NCBI GenBank assembly: GCA_900768535.1
Contig: CAAGDE010000164.1
Location: forward strand, 1 to 7,789
Length of the DNA stretch: 7,789 nt
Direction: 5' to 3'
DNA from: Clostridia bacterium
GTDB lineage: Bacteria; Bacillota; Clostridia; Oscillospirales; CAG-272
The translations under genes were made by a program, and so were the position numbers. Below the pieces are notes generated by a model, which saw only the letters and a list, made by a program, of their open reading frames with translations, was not told where the DNA came from and made no database searches. Positions 1 to 6,382 of the stretch are shown here, in pieces (position 1 is the stretch's first letter; every line of letters begins with the position of its first letter).

Positions 1-20
1 AAAGATTTTACGGTGCGTAG

Positions 21-120
21 GTTGGGGGGTATGCCCTTCTCAGGGAAAGTTCTTGGGGTTCTTAGACCCTTCTTCCAAGAAGGGTCTGAGCAGGGTTTGG
101 GACGGAGTCCCAAGGTCTTA
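21..120 (-). repeat. Dispersed hairpin repeat, single copy downstream of acyl-CoA synthetase gene
   Basis: Read on the minus strand, this unit starts at the TAA stop of the acyl-CoA synthetase gene (118-120) and continues AGACCTTGGGAC. It matches both arms of the large inverted repeat at 5814-6048. It contains a small hairpin, TTGGGAC/GTCCCAA (97-113, 3-nt loop), and a long one, AGACCCTTCTT/AAGAAGGGTCT (64-87), which extends outward to 61-90 with one G-T pair. The conserved GCCCTTCTCAGG block is at 33-44. Neither hairpin is followed by a T-run, so it is not a canonical intrinsic terminator, although it could still end or stabilise the transcript. Similarity fades near position 21, and the window ends too soon to show whether an inverted partner arm lies further left. 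Confidence 0.8.
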
Positions 121-1824
121 CCCCTTCAACTTAGCCTCATACTCAGCCTTGACGGAGTCGGCGAGGCCTTGGCGTTTGATTTTGCGGGAGGCGTTTTTGG
201 GGAATTCGGTATCGCGGATGACGTAGCATTCGATCCGCTTATAGGACTGGACGATACCGTTCACCTCGGCGACCGCGCGGCGGAGCTCGGCGTCCAGCTG
301 ATCGCGCGTCCACTTCTCGCCGTAGGTTTCATCCATCCGCGCCTTGTCGGGATAGATGATGGCAACGATATCGTAATCCTTCTTTTTGGGGTTGATGAAG
401 CCGACCACAACCGACTCCGCGACGAACGGCGTGCGGCAGAGGTAGGTTTCCAGCTCTTCGGGGAAGATGTTTTTGCCGTTGGAGGTGACAATGACGTTCT
501 TTTTGCGTCCGGTGATATGCAGAAATCCGTTTGCATCCAGGTAACCGAGGTCGCCGGTATAGAACCAGCCGTCCCGGATGACCTCTGCGGTCAGCTCCGG
601 CTGTCCGTAGTAGCCCAGCATCAGGTTATCGCCCTTGAAGCGGATCTCACCGGTGCCGTCGTCCTGCACATCATAAATATCAAGCAACGTATTCGGCGTA
701 CCAAGACCGGCGGCGGAATCGTTGAAATAGGTGTCCCGGTTCAGTGCCGCAAGCGGGGCGCACTCGGTCAGACCGTAGCCCTGCACCGCCGCAATACCCA
801 GGTCATGCAGCCCTGCCAGGACCTTGGGGTCAACCGCCGCACCGCCGGAGATCAGCAGGCGCAGCTTGCCGCCGAAGTTCTGGTGCACCGCCTTGAAGAT
901 TTTCTTCTTTGCCGCCATGCGCGCCTTGGTGCCGGGAATGGCGTTGGTCAGCTTCACCATTGCGGCAACCTTTTTCTCCAGACCGTTCTTGCGGATGCTT
1001 GACTGAATCTTGGAGTACATCGTCTCCACCAGCAGGGGCACGCAGTTGATGATGGTGGGGTGGACTTCCTGCATATTGCGCGTGATATAGCGCAATCCCT
1101 CGGAGAACGCGACCGTACTGCCGCGGTAGAGCTGGCACAAAAATCCGCAGGTGCACTCGTAGGCATGGTGCAGGGGGAGAACCGAAAGAAAGGTATCCTT
1201 CGGACCGATATACAGCATCTGGCACATCTCGCTCAGGTTGAAGCAGATGTTGTGGTGGGAGAGCATCACGCCCTTGGAGACACCGGTCGTACCGGAGGTG
1301 AAGATCAGCGATGCCATCACGTTCGGGTCGATCTTTGCATCAAGATAGGAGCGGTCGCCCGCGCGGAGCTTTTCCTTTCCCGCCGCAATCAGGGCAGGGA
1401 TCTCGTCAAAGCTGATACGCGTAACGGCATCGTCAATGCCCGCAATCTTCTCAGCGCTCTTTTTGCTGTAGATCACCGCCGAAGCCTCGCTCACCTTTGC
1501 GATGTTGGCAATCTCCTCTGCGGGGATCTCCTTATCGACCGGGACCACCACGCCCACGCCGCAGATCACCGCCATATACGCCGTAACCCACGCGATGCAG
1601 TTCTCGCCGATGACAATCAGCCGCTTGCCGCCAAAGCCGCGGGCGAGCAGTTCGGTTCCCAGTGCATCGACATTCCGCGCATAATCCCGAAAGCTGAGGC
1701 TTTGGTATGCGCCCCCCACCTTCTCCATAAACAGGGTCTTGTCGCCGTATTTTTCGGCGCTTGCGTGGAACATCTCCTTCAGGTCTCTGTAAATATCAAC
1801 AGGGTAATTTTGGTACTTCGGCAT
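118..1824 (-). CDS. AMP-forming long-chain acyl-CoA synthetase (fatty acid-CoA ligase)
   Basis: A 568-residue enzyme of the ANL (acyl/aryl-CoA synthetase, NRPS adenylation, luciferase) superfamily. The family activates a fatty acid with ATP to an acyl-AMP and transfers it to CoA. Visible motifs are the phosphate-binding loop SLIFTSGTTGVSKG (172-185), YGLTE (350-354), the core-to-lid junction GWFYTGDLGYLDANGFLHITGRKK (419-442; aspartate of TGDL at 425), GKNIFPEE (450-457) typical of long-chain ligases, and the C-terminal PKNASRKIK, whose K548 is the expected catalytic lysine. The length is normal and the protein intact, with no signal peptide. It starts at 1824 behind AAAGGCGG (1832-1839). It appears monocistronic, with its own promoter between it and the upstream XRE gene. 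The stop codon coincides with the edge of a dispersed repeat. The exact substrate chain length cannot be read from sequence; lipid synthesis or scavenging of exogenous fatty acids is inferred. Confidence 0.93.
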   Translation of the reverse strand: MPKYQNYPVDIYRDLKEMFHASAEKYGDKTLFMEKVGGAYQSLSFRDYARNVDALGTELLARGFGGKRLIVIGENCIAWVTAYMAVICGVGVVVPVDKEIPAEEIANIAKVSEASAVIYSKKSAEKIAGIDDAVTRISFDEIPALIAAGKEKLRAGDRSYLDAKIDPNVMASLIFTSGTTGVSKGVMLSHHNICFNLSEMCQMLYIGPKDTFLSVLPLHHAYECTCGFLCQLYRGSTVAFSEGLRYITRNMQEVHPTIINCVPLLVETMYSKIQSSIRKNGLEKKVAAMVKLTNAIPGTKARMAAKKKIFKAVHQNFGGKLRLLISGGAAVDPKVLAGLHDLGIAAVQGYGLTECAPLAALNRDTYFNDSAAGLGTPNTLLDIYDVQDDGTGEIRFKGDNLMLGYYGQPELTAEVIRDGWFYTGDLGYLDANGFLHITGRKKNVIVTSNGKNIFPEELETYLCRTPFVAESVVVGFINPKKKDYDIVAIIYPDKARMDETYGEKWTRDQLDAELRRAVAEVNGIVQSYKRIECYVIRDTEFPKNASRKIKRQGLADSVKAEYEAKLKG

Positions 1825-1861
1825 TGGAATTCCGCCTTTCCGGTTTTGAAAACCACATTTT

Positions 1862-1897
1862 CGGATTTATTATACCACATTTCACGGCTTTTTGCAA
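1862..1897 (-). promoter_or_regulatory. Sigma-A promoter of the acyl-CoA synthetase gene
   Basis: On the minus strand, TTGCAA (1892-1897) and TATAAT (1869-1874) are separated by exactly 17 bp. The -10 box is preceded by TGG, giving an extended -10 (TGnTATAAT). Transcription should start near 1862, about 38 nt before the start codon at 1824. No operator-like palindrome is evident here. Confidence 0.75.
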
Positions 1898-1947
1898 GCC
1901 CTTTTCAGAAAAAAATTCCACCGCACAAAGACTTTCCCGCAAAAAGC

Positions 1948-2229
1948 TCACTTTTTCCCGCTCCCGTACCTTTTTATCAGCGCCCGGACCTCCCGCAAAA
2001 GCGCCAGATCCTCGGCGGAAACGGTCTCATAGCGGTTCAGGGACAGCAGATAGGACGGGTCCAGCCGCAAAATCTGACAGATACGGCGCAGCTGATCCAG
2101 ACTCGGCTCCTGCAGTCCGCGCTCGATTTTCGAATAATTGGATTGGTTCATCGGAATCTGCTCCGCCACATCCGCCTGTGACAGATCCAGATCCTCCCGC
2201 GCCGCGCGGATTTTTTCGCCGAACTCCAT
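1948..2229 (-). CDS. XRE-family helix-turn-helix transcriptional regulator
   Basis: A 93-residue protein made almost wholly of one Cro/C1-type HTH domain (about residues 4-62). The first helix is FGEKIRAAREDLD, the HTH scaffold LSQADVAEQI (16-25), and the recognition helix NQSNYSKIERG (28-38). The typical EPSLDQLRRICQILRLDPSYLL follows. A short charged tail (66-93) could mediate dimerisation; there is no sensor or peptidase domain. The start at 2229 is behind a purine-rich GGGGGAAG. It is divergent from the 175-residue gene at 2364, and the two share a 134-bp promoter region with inverted repeats, so it probably represses its own promoter and the neighbour's. That role is inferred from arrangement. 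A prophage origin is not supported, since no phage genes are visible. Confidence 0.9.
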   Translation of the reverse strand: MEFGEKIRAAREDLDLSQADVAEQIPMNQSNYSKIERGLQEPSLDQLRRICQILRLDPSYLLSLNRYETVSAEDLALLREVRALIKRYGSGKK

Positions 2230-2256
2230 AATCTTCCCCCACTCACATCTATAGGA

Positions 2257-2292
2257 TATCCTTATTATAACAATTTTAACTAAACCTATTGA
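2257..2292 (-). promoter_or_regulatory. Promoter of the XRE regulator gene, with palindrome at start site
   Basis: On the minus strand, TATAAT (2264-2269) is preceded by TGT, giving an extended -10 (TGTTATAAT). The sequence 17 bp upstream, TCAATA (2287-2292), is a poor -35, consistent with an extended -10 promoter. A perfect 10-bp palindrome, AGGATATCCT (2253-2262), lies on the predicted start site near 2257 and is a candidate site for autoregulation. Confidence 0.6.
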
Positions 2293-2306
2293 TTTTTCAG
2301 TTAAAA
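2274..2306. promoter_or_regulatory. Inverted repeat bracketing both divergent -35 regions (candidate operator)
   Basis: TTTTAACT (2274-2281) and AGTTAAAA (2299-2306) form perfect 8-bp arms around a 17-nt centre, with symmetry at 2290. The two half-sites are 25 bp apart centre to centre, about two and a half helical turns. The -35 boxes of the two opposing promoters fall between the arms, so a protein bound here could control both genes. The XRE protein next door is the obvious candidate; that assignment is inference. Confidence 0.5.
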
Positions 2307-2317
2307 AGATATATAAT
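2289..2317 (+). promoter_or_regulatory. Sigma-A promoter of the 175-residue gene
   Basis: TTGATT (2289-2294) and TATAAT (2312-2317) are separated by 17 bp, close to consensus. Transcription should begin near 2324, leaving a leader of about 40 nt with AGGAGG (2350-2355) placed 8 nt before the ATG at 2364. Confidence 0.75.
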
Positions 2318-2363
2318 AGATTGTGATAGGTAGAAATTAACTAACCGACAGGAGGAAAACGGA

Positions 2364-2891
2364 ATGGCTGAATCGCTTTGCCCTGCAAATAAAAAAACGG
2401 ATACCGGCGACTGTGTCGGGCAGCTCCGGGCGCTGATCTGCGCCGCACCGACCCTGACGGAGGACGGACAGACGGTCAGGGAGTTTCCTTCACCCGCCTT
2501 CCCCGGCTGTCGGCTTACCCTTTCCGCCGCGGCGGAGCGCGTCACGGTCGCGTTCTTCCGACCGTCCCCGATGGATCCCGTCAGCATGGAGGAGAGGTTT
2601 TCCTTCATCCTGACCCCCGCCGGGGGAACACTGTATCCATGTTTCTACACGGTCACGTGCCTGGGAATCCGCCGCTCCATGGATTGGAACGGACAGCTCG
2701 AGACGGCAACGCTCGGCACTGCCCGGCGGCTGTCGGCAACCGACACCAACGTAACGGACGCCACCGTCCGCGAAATTCTGGAGCGTCACGCCTGCAATGC
2801 CGCAAAAGCCGCACTTGCCATGCTGGACGCTATCCTGCAGGCGGAAAAGCAGGACTTTACCGCCGCGGCGTTTGGATTTTCATACCGGTAA
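2364..2891 (+). CDS. Hypothetical protein, 175 residues, divergent from an XRE regulator
   Basis: I do not recognise this protein. It is a real gene by context: strong promoter, near-ideal AGGAGG site 8 nt before the ATG, and a strong terminator 3 nt after the stop. It has no signal peptide and no membrane segment, so it should be cytoplasmic. The middle (about 49-101) looks strand-rich, with alternating hydrophobic runs such as RLTLSAAAERVTVAFF and RFSFILTPAGG. The end (about 132-163) looks helical and alanine-rich. Seven cysteines are scattered (6, 17, 26, 49, 93, 99, 144) without a CxxC pair. The flanking operator-like repeats suggest control by the adjacent repressor. The next gene converges and is a copper chaperone, but nothing ties this protein to copper. 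A toxin role is conceivable only from the XRE-pair layout and is not supported by any motif. Confidence 0.8.
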   Translation: MAESLCPANKKTDTGDCVGQLRALICAAPTLTEDGQTVREFPSPAFPGCRLTLSAAAERVTVAFFRPSPMDPVSMEERFSFILTPAGGTLYPCFYTVTCLGIRRSMDWNGQLETATLGTARRLSATDTNVTDATVREILERHACNAAKAALAMLDAILQAEKQDFTAAAFGFSYR

Positions 2892-2894
2892 AAG

Positions 2895-2937
2895 CCAGCC
2901 GCGCCCCGGTGCATCCGGAAGGCGCGGCTGGTTTTTT
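2895..2937. terminator. Strong intrinsic terminator shared by convergent genes
   Basis: CCAGCCGCGCC (2895-2905) pairs perfectly with GGCGCGGCTGG (2921-2931), and CCGG/CCGG adds pairing inside the loop. Six T follow (2932-2937) on the plus strand, which ends the 175-residue gene. On the minus strand the same hairpin begins 8 nt after the copper chaperone stop, with A-rich sequence before it and a short CTTTTA after it, so it should end the copper operon too, with a weaker T-run. Confidence 0.9.
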
Positions 2938-2938
2938 C

Positions 2939-3193
2939 TTACTTTCCGAAGGAGAACAGCCCCTTCTTTTCATACGGCTCACTTGCAATTCCGCAGAGCG
3001 TATAACCGGTTGCCGCAACGGTTTCTCGCAGCTTGGTTTCATCCGGCACGTCCTCGCTGATGATGACCGTCTCCCCCTTTGCATGGGAGGAGGTCACCTT
3101 TTTGACCCGGAACGCCGCGCGGATCGCATCGTTCATATGCGCCTCGCACATCCCGCACATCATACCGTCAATTTTAAGCGTTGTCTTGATCAT
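2939..3193 (-). CDS. CopZ-like copper chaperone (heavy-metal-associated domain protein)
   Basis: An 84-residue single HMA-domain protein, last gene of the csoR-copA operon. The metal site is MMCGMC, with C13 and C16 as the expected Cu(I) ligands. The ferredoxin-like fold follows: helix EAHMNDAIRAAF, strands KKVTSSHAKGETVIIS, then TKLRETVAATGYTL. It differs from ordinary 68-70-residue CopZ by a 15-20-residue tail (GIASEPYEKKGLFSFGK) and a third cysteine, C67. Cytoplasmic transfer of Cu(I) to CopA or CsoR is the family role; the substrate here is inferred from the operon. The start at 3193 has AAAAGGAG (3203-3210) 9 nt upstream. The 96-nt gap to the copA stop holds no clear terminator; TACAAT in it has no good -35, so expression is probably from the csoR promoter. 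I leave the symbol blank because the tail makes it a CopZ-like relative rather than a clear CopZ. Confidence 0.85.
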   Translation of the reverse strand: MIKTTLKIDGMMCGMCEAHMNDAIRAAFRVKKVTSSHAKGETVIISEDVPDETKLRETVAATGYTLCGIASEPYEKKGLFSFGK

Positions 3194-3289
3194 GATTTTT
3201 ATCTCCTTTTATTTATGGAATTCAAAATAATTGTACAGCCGTACCGCCCGGAGCCTTCGCACTTCACCTCTGCGAATCCCTGCCGTTTA

Positions 3290-5800
3290 TCACCGGGAAA
3301 TCACGCGGTAGCCGGCATTCCGGACCGCCTGCTCCAGCAGCTTCCGGTCAACCGGCGCCGACAGCGTAACGACCGCCGTTCCTTGCTCATGGCTGACCTC
3401 TGCGTGCGCCACGCCGGGGATTTCCTCCAGCGCCGTCCGGACGCGCGCCTCGCAATGACAGCACATCATTCCCCCGATGCGGAGCGTGACCTCTCCCGCA
3501 CCCGCGCCGGAGTCCTGTGTCGGGGACTTCTGCCGGATCCTCCGGTCGTGCTTCGCGCTCTTCAGCCGGAACAGATTCAGCCGCAGGGCGTTCATCACCA
3601 CGCAGAAGCTGGAAAGGCTCATGGCGCCCGCACCGATCATCGGATTCAGGGTCAGCCCCGCCCACACGAACGCACCCGCCGCAACCGGAATGCAGACCGT
3701 ATTGTAAATGAATGCCCAAAACAGATTCTCGTGAATGTTCCGGAGCGTTGCGCGGCTGAGCCGGATTGCCGCCGGGACATCGGAAAGCTCGCTCTTCATC
3801 AGCACCACGTCCGCCGCGTCAATGGCAACATCGGTTCCCGCGCCGATGGCAATCCCGGTGTCCGCCGCCGTCAGCGCAGGAGCATCGTTGATGCCGTCCC
3901 CGACCATGGCAACCCTCCCCTGCCGCCGCAGATCCCGGATTGCCGCCTCCTTACCTGCCGGAAGCACGCCTGCAATCACCTCGTCAATGCCCGCACGCGC
4001 CGCAACCGCCTTTGCCGTGCGCGCGTTGTCGCCGGTCAGCATGACCACGCGCAGACCCATGCCGTGCAGCTCCGCGATGGCGCGGGGACTGTCCTCTCTC
4101 ACCGTGTCCGCCACCGCGATAATGCCGAGCAGGACGTTCCCCCGCAGGAACAGCAGCGGCGTTTTGCCCGCGTCCGCAAGCTCCTCCACCGTTTTACGCA
4201 CACCGTCCGACAGCGGAACCTGTCCGCCGATGAAGTCCGCGCTCCCGCCCGTCAGCACCGCGCCGTCCAGCTCCCCGCGCACACCGCTCCCGGCAAGCAC
4301 CGAAAAGCCGTCAGCCGCAGGTGTCCGCAGTCCCCGTTCCTTTGCCGCCCGGACAACCGCGCGCGCCAGAGGATGCTCGCTCTTCTGCTCCAGCGCGTAT
4401 GCCGCCGTCAGCAGCTCCTCCCCGGTTGCCCCCTCTGCCGGCAGGATATCGGTTACGTTCGGCTCGCCCGTGGTCACGGTTCCGGTCTTGTCCAGCGCAA
4501 CGATCTGCGTCCTTCCCGCCGATTCCAGAGACGCGGCGGTCTTGAACAGGATCCCGTTCCGTGCGCCCACGCCGTTTCCGACCATGATTGCCACCGGCGT
4601 TGCCAGACCAAGCGCGCAGGGACAGCTGATGACCAGCACCGAAATTGCCCGTGCCAGCGCGTACCCGAAATCCCGCCCCACGGCAAGCCAGATGACCAGC
4701 ACCAGGAGCGCGACCGACATCACCGCCGGGACAAACACGCCGGATACGCGGTCCGCCGCCTTTGCGATGGGCGCTTTGGTCGCCGCGGCATCGCTGACCA
4801 TGCGGATGATCTGCGACAGGGTGGTGTCCTCCCCGACCCGCGTGGCTTCACACGTCAAAAAGCCCGACTGATTGACCGTTGCCGCCGACACGCTGTCCCC
4901 CGGTGCCTTGTCCGCCGGAATGCTCTCGCCGGTCAGCGCCGATTCGTCCACCGCGCCGGAGCCGTCCCGCACCACGCCGTCCACCGGAATGTTCTCGCCG
5001 GGACGTACGACAAACACGTCGCCCGCTTTGACCTGTTCAACCGGGACCGTGACCTCCGCCCCGTCCCGCACAACGGTTGCCGTTTTCGGCGCCAGCTTCA
5101 TTAAGGAGCGCAGGGCATCGGTGGTCTTTCCCTTCGACCGCGCCTCCAGCGTTTTTCCCACCGTAATCAGGGTGAGGATCATTGCCGCCGACTCGAAATA
5201 GAACTCGTCCATATAGGTCATCACCGCGGCGGCGTCCCCGCGCATCTGCGCACCCGTCATGGCGAATAACGCATAGACGCTCCACACGAACGCCGCGCCC
5301 GATCCCAGCGCCACCAGCGTGTCCATGTTCGGGGACCGATGCCGCAGGGCGCCGAACCCGCTGACAAAGAAATGCCGGTTGATGACCATGACGGCAATGC
5401 ACAAAAGCAGCTGAACCAACCCCATTGCCACATGGTTGCCGTCAAAGAACGGCGGCAGCGGCAAGCCCCACATCATGTGCCCCATGGAGAAATACATCAG
5501 CACCGCCAAAAATACCGCCGACTGCAACAGCCGCCGCTTCAATACCGGTGTCTCGCGGTCGGCAAGCGGATCCTCCCCGGCGGTTGCGCGCTTCTCCGGC
5601 GCCCCCTTCTCTGCGGCGCCGTAGCCCGCTGCCCGAACCGCCGCAATCACCGCCTCCGGCGCGGCGTCTCCCTCCACACCCATGGCGTTCGTCAGCAGAC
5701 TGACCGCGCAGGACGTTACCCCCGGCACCTGCCGCACGGCTTTCTCTACCCGCGCCTGACACGCGGCACAGCTCATCCCCGTTACCGTATACTGTTTCAT
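3290..5800 (-). CDS. copA: Copper-exporting P1B-type ATPase with HMA domains at both ends
   Basis: An 836-residue inner-membrane Cu(I) pump. In order: N-terminal HMA domain (1-65; GMSCAAC, C11/C14); membrane helices from about residue 90; actuator domain with TGES (290-293); the CPC transport motif ISCPCALGLATP (391-402); phosphorylated aspartate D437 in DKTGTVT; the SEHP nucleotide-domain motif (474-477); MLTGDN (587-592); GDGINDAP (634-641); YN at 699-700 and MSLSS (727-731) in the last two helices. CPC with YN and MxxSS is the P1B-1 Cu(I)/Ag(I) signature. A linker (about 745-768) then joins a second HMA domain (769-836; MMCCHC, C780/C783), an addition to the usual 740-800-residue CopA. The start at 5800 is set by AAAGGAG (5806-5812), 5 nt upstream. 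The gene follows csoR across a 235-bp inverted repeat and shows no promoter of its own. It is intact. Confidence 0.97.
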   Translation of the reverse strand: MKQYTVTGMSCAACQARVEKAVRQVPGVTSCAVSLLTNAMGVEGDAAPEAVIAAVRAAGYGAAEKGAPEKRATAGEDPLADRETPVLKRRLLQSAVFLAVLMYFSMGHMMWGLPLPPFFDGNHVAMGLVQLLLCIAVMVINRHFFVSGFGALRHRSPNMDTLVALGSGAAFVWSVYALFAMTGAQMRGDAAAVMTYMDEFYFESAAMILTLITVGKTLEARSKGKTTDALRSLMKLAPKTATVVRDGAEVTVPVEQVKAGDVFVVRPGENIPVDGVVRDGSGAVDESALTGESIPADKAPGDSVSAATVNQSGFLTCEATRVGEDTTLSQIIRMVSDAAATKAPIAKAADRVSGVFVPAVMSVALLVLVIWLAVGRDFGYALARAISVLVISCPCALGLATPVAIMVGNGVGARNGILFKTAASLESAGRTQIVALDKTGTVTTGEPNVTDILPAEGATGEELLTAAYALEQKSEHPLARAVVRAAKERGLRTPAADGFSVLAGSGVRGELDGAVLTGGSADFIGGQVPLSDGVRKTVEELADAGKTPLLFLRGNVLLGIIAVADTVREDSPRAIAELHGMGLRVVMLTGDNARTAKAVAARAGIDEVIAGVLPAGKEAAIRDLRRQGRVAMVGDGINDAPALTAADTGIAIGAGTDVAIDAADVVLMKSELSDVPAAIRLSRATLRNIHENLFWAFIYNTVCIPVAAGAFVWAGLTLNPMIGAGAMSLSSFCVVMNALRLNLFRLKSAKHDRRIRQKSPTQDSGAGAGEVTLRIGGMMCCHCEARVRTALEEIPGVAHAEVSHEQGTAVVTLSAPVDRKLLEQAVRNAGYRVISR

Positions 5801-5813
5801 CGTAACTCCTTTC

Positions 5814-6048
5814 CGGGGAGACCTTGGGACTCTGTCCCAAACCCTGCTTAGAACCCTCTTTCGGAGAGGGTTCTAAGGACTCCCAGAACTCGCCTGAGAA
5901 GGGCGTCCCCCCTTCCGGCGGCTGAACAAAATTTGATATGCTTTCGGAAGGGGGGACGCCCTTCTCAGGTAAGTTCTTGGAATTCTTAAAACCTTCTCCG
6001 AAAGAAGGTTTTAAGCGGGGTTTGGGGCGGAGCCCCAAGGTCTTACCG
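5814..6048. repeat. 235-bp imperfect inverted repeat with nested hairpins, between csoR and copA
   Basis: Symmetric about position 5931. The inner 25 nt of each arm (5893-5917 and 5945-5969) pair perfectly around a 27-nt loop (5918-5944). By my count the 99-nt arms (5819-5917 and 5945-6043) agree at 86 positions, with no net insertion. Each arm carries two sub-hairpins: 5824-5840 and 5847-5877 on the left, 6022-6038 and 5985-6015 on the right. The right end overlaps the csoR stop codon (6043-6045); the left end stops just before the copA ribosome binding site. A related unit lies at 21-120. It has no transposase and no T-runs. It resembles a MITE or palindromic intergenic repeat. Since no separate copA promoter is evident, it is probably transcribed within the operon. 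Confidence 0.9.
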
Positions 6049-6363
6049 CATCAGGTTCTTTAAGGTGTCCATCAGTTCGTCGATGACGGTGTCTCGACCT
6101 TCGCGGATATCTCTTGCCACGCAGCCGTGGATATGGCTTTCCAGGATTTCGCGCTCGAAGGCGGAGAGCGCCGCGCCGACCGCCGCCGACTGGATAAGCA
6201 CATCGTTGCAGTAGGCGTCGCGTTCGATCATTGCCGCGATTCCCCGGATCTGCCCCTCCATGCGGCGCAGGCGGTTCAGCAGCTTCTTTTTCTGCACGTC
6301 CGTGCGGAGCGTGGTTTTCGCGCCCTCTGACGGACAGCAACAGCATGGTTTCTTTTCTTCCAT
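6043..6363 (-). CDS. csoR: CsoR-family Cu(I)-sensing transcriptional repressor
   Basis: A 106-residue all-helical repressor of the CsoR/RcnR (DUF156) family. The Cu(I) ligand set is present with the family's exact spacing: C52 (in DAYCNDVLIQ), H77 and C81 (in ESHIHGC), that is C-x24-H-x3-C. The family's first helix is KKKLLNRLRRMEGQIRGIAAMIE (25-47). The N-terminus has a run of four cysteines (7-10) that is not part of the known site. The start at 6363 is behind AAGGAG (6371-6376, 7-nt spacer). A longer in-frame start at 6429 would place the promoter and operator inside the coding region and is rejected. The protein should bind the operator in its own promoter and release it on binding Cu(I), inducing csoR, copA and the chaperone gene. 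The TAA stop lies at the edge of the inverted repeat. Confidence 0.95.
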   Translation of the reverse strand: MEEKKPCCCCPSEGAKTTLRTDVQKKKLLNRLRRMEGQIRGIAAMIERDAYCNDVLIQSAAVGAALSAFEREILESHIHGCVARDIREGRDTVIDELMDTLKNLMR

Positions 6364-6382
6364 ATCGTTTCTCCTTATAAAA

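Noticed and set aside
13..2181. Long plus-strand frames opposite the acyl-CoA synthetase and XRE genes (13-1002 and 1060-2181)
   Set aside because: They lie antisense to well-supported genes, have no ribosome binding sites, and give low-complexity translations with no recognisable domain.
2639..5104. 821-codon open frame on the plus strand opposite copA
   Set aside because: It is antisense to copA, which has every P1B ATPase motif. Its translation is rich in Arg/His/Pro with no domain, the usual result of reading GC-rich DNA in the wrong frame.
5442..6038. 198-codon minus-strand frame running through the inverted repeat into copA
   Set aside because: Its first part is merely the translated repeat and the rest is out of frame with copA. 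Such repeat-derived hypothetical proteins are annotation artefacts.
5814..6048. Inverted repeat as an intrinsic terminator between csoR and copA
   Set aside because: None of its hairpins is followed by a T-run on the minus strand, and copA has no evident promoter downstream of it.
5814..6048. Insertion sequence
   Set aside because: It is only 235 bp with no transposase and no clear target-site duplication; at most it is a non-autonomous element.
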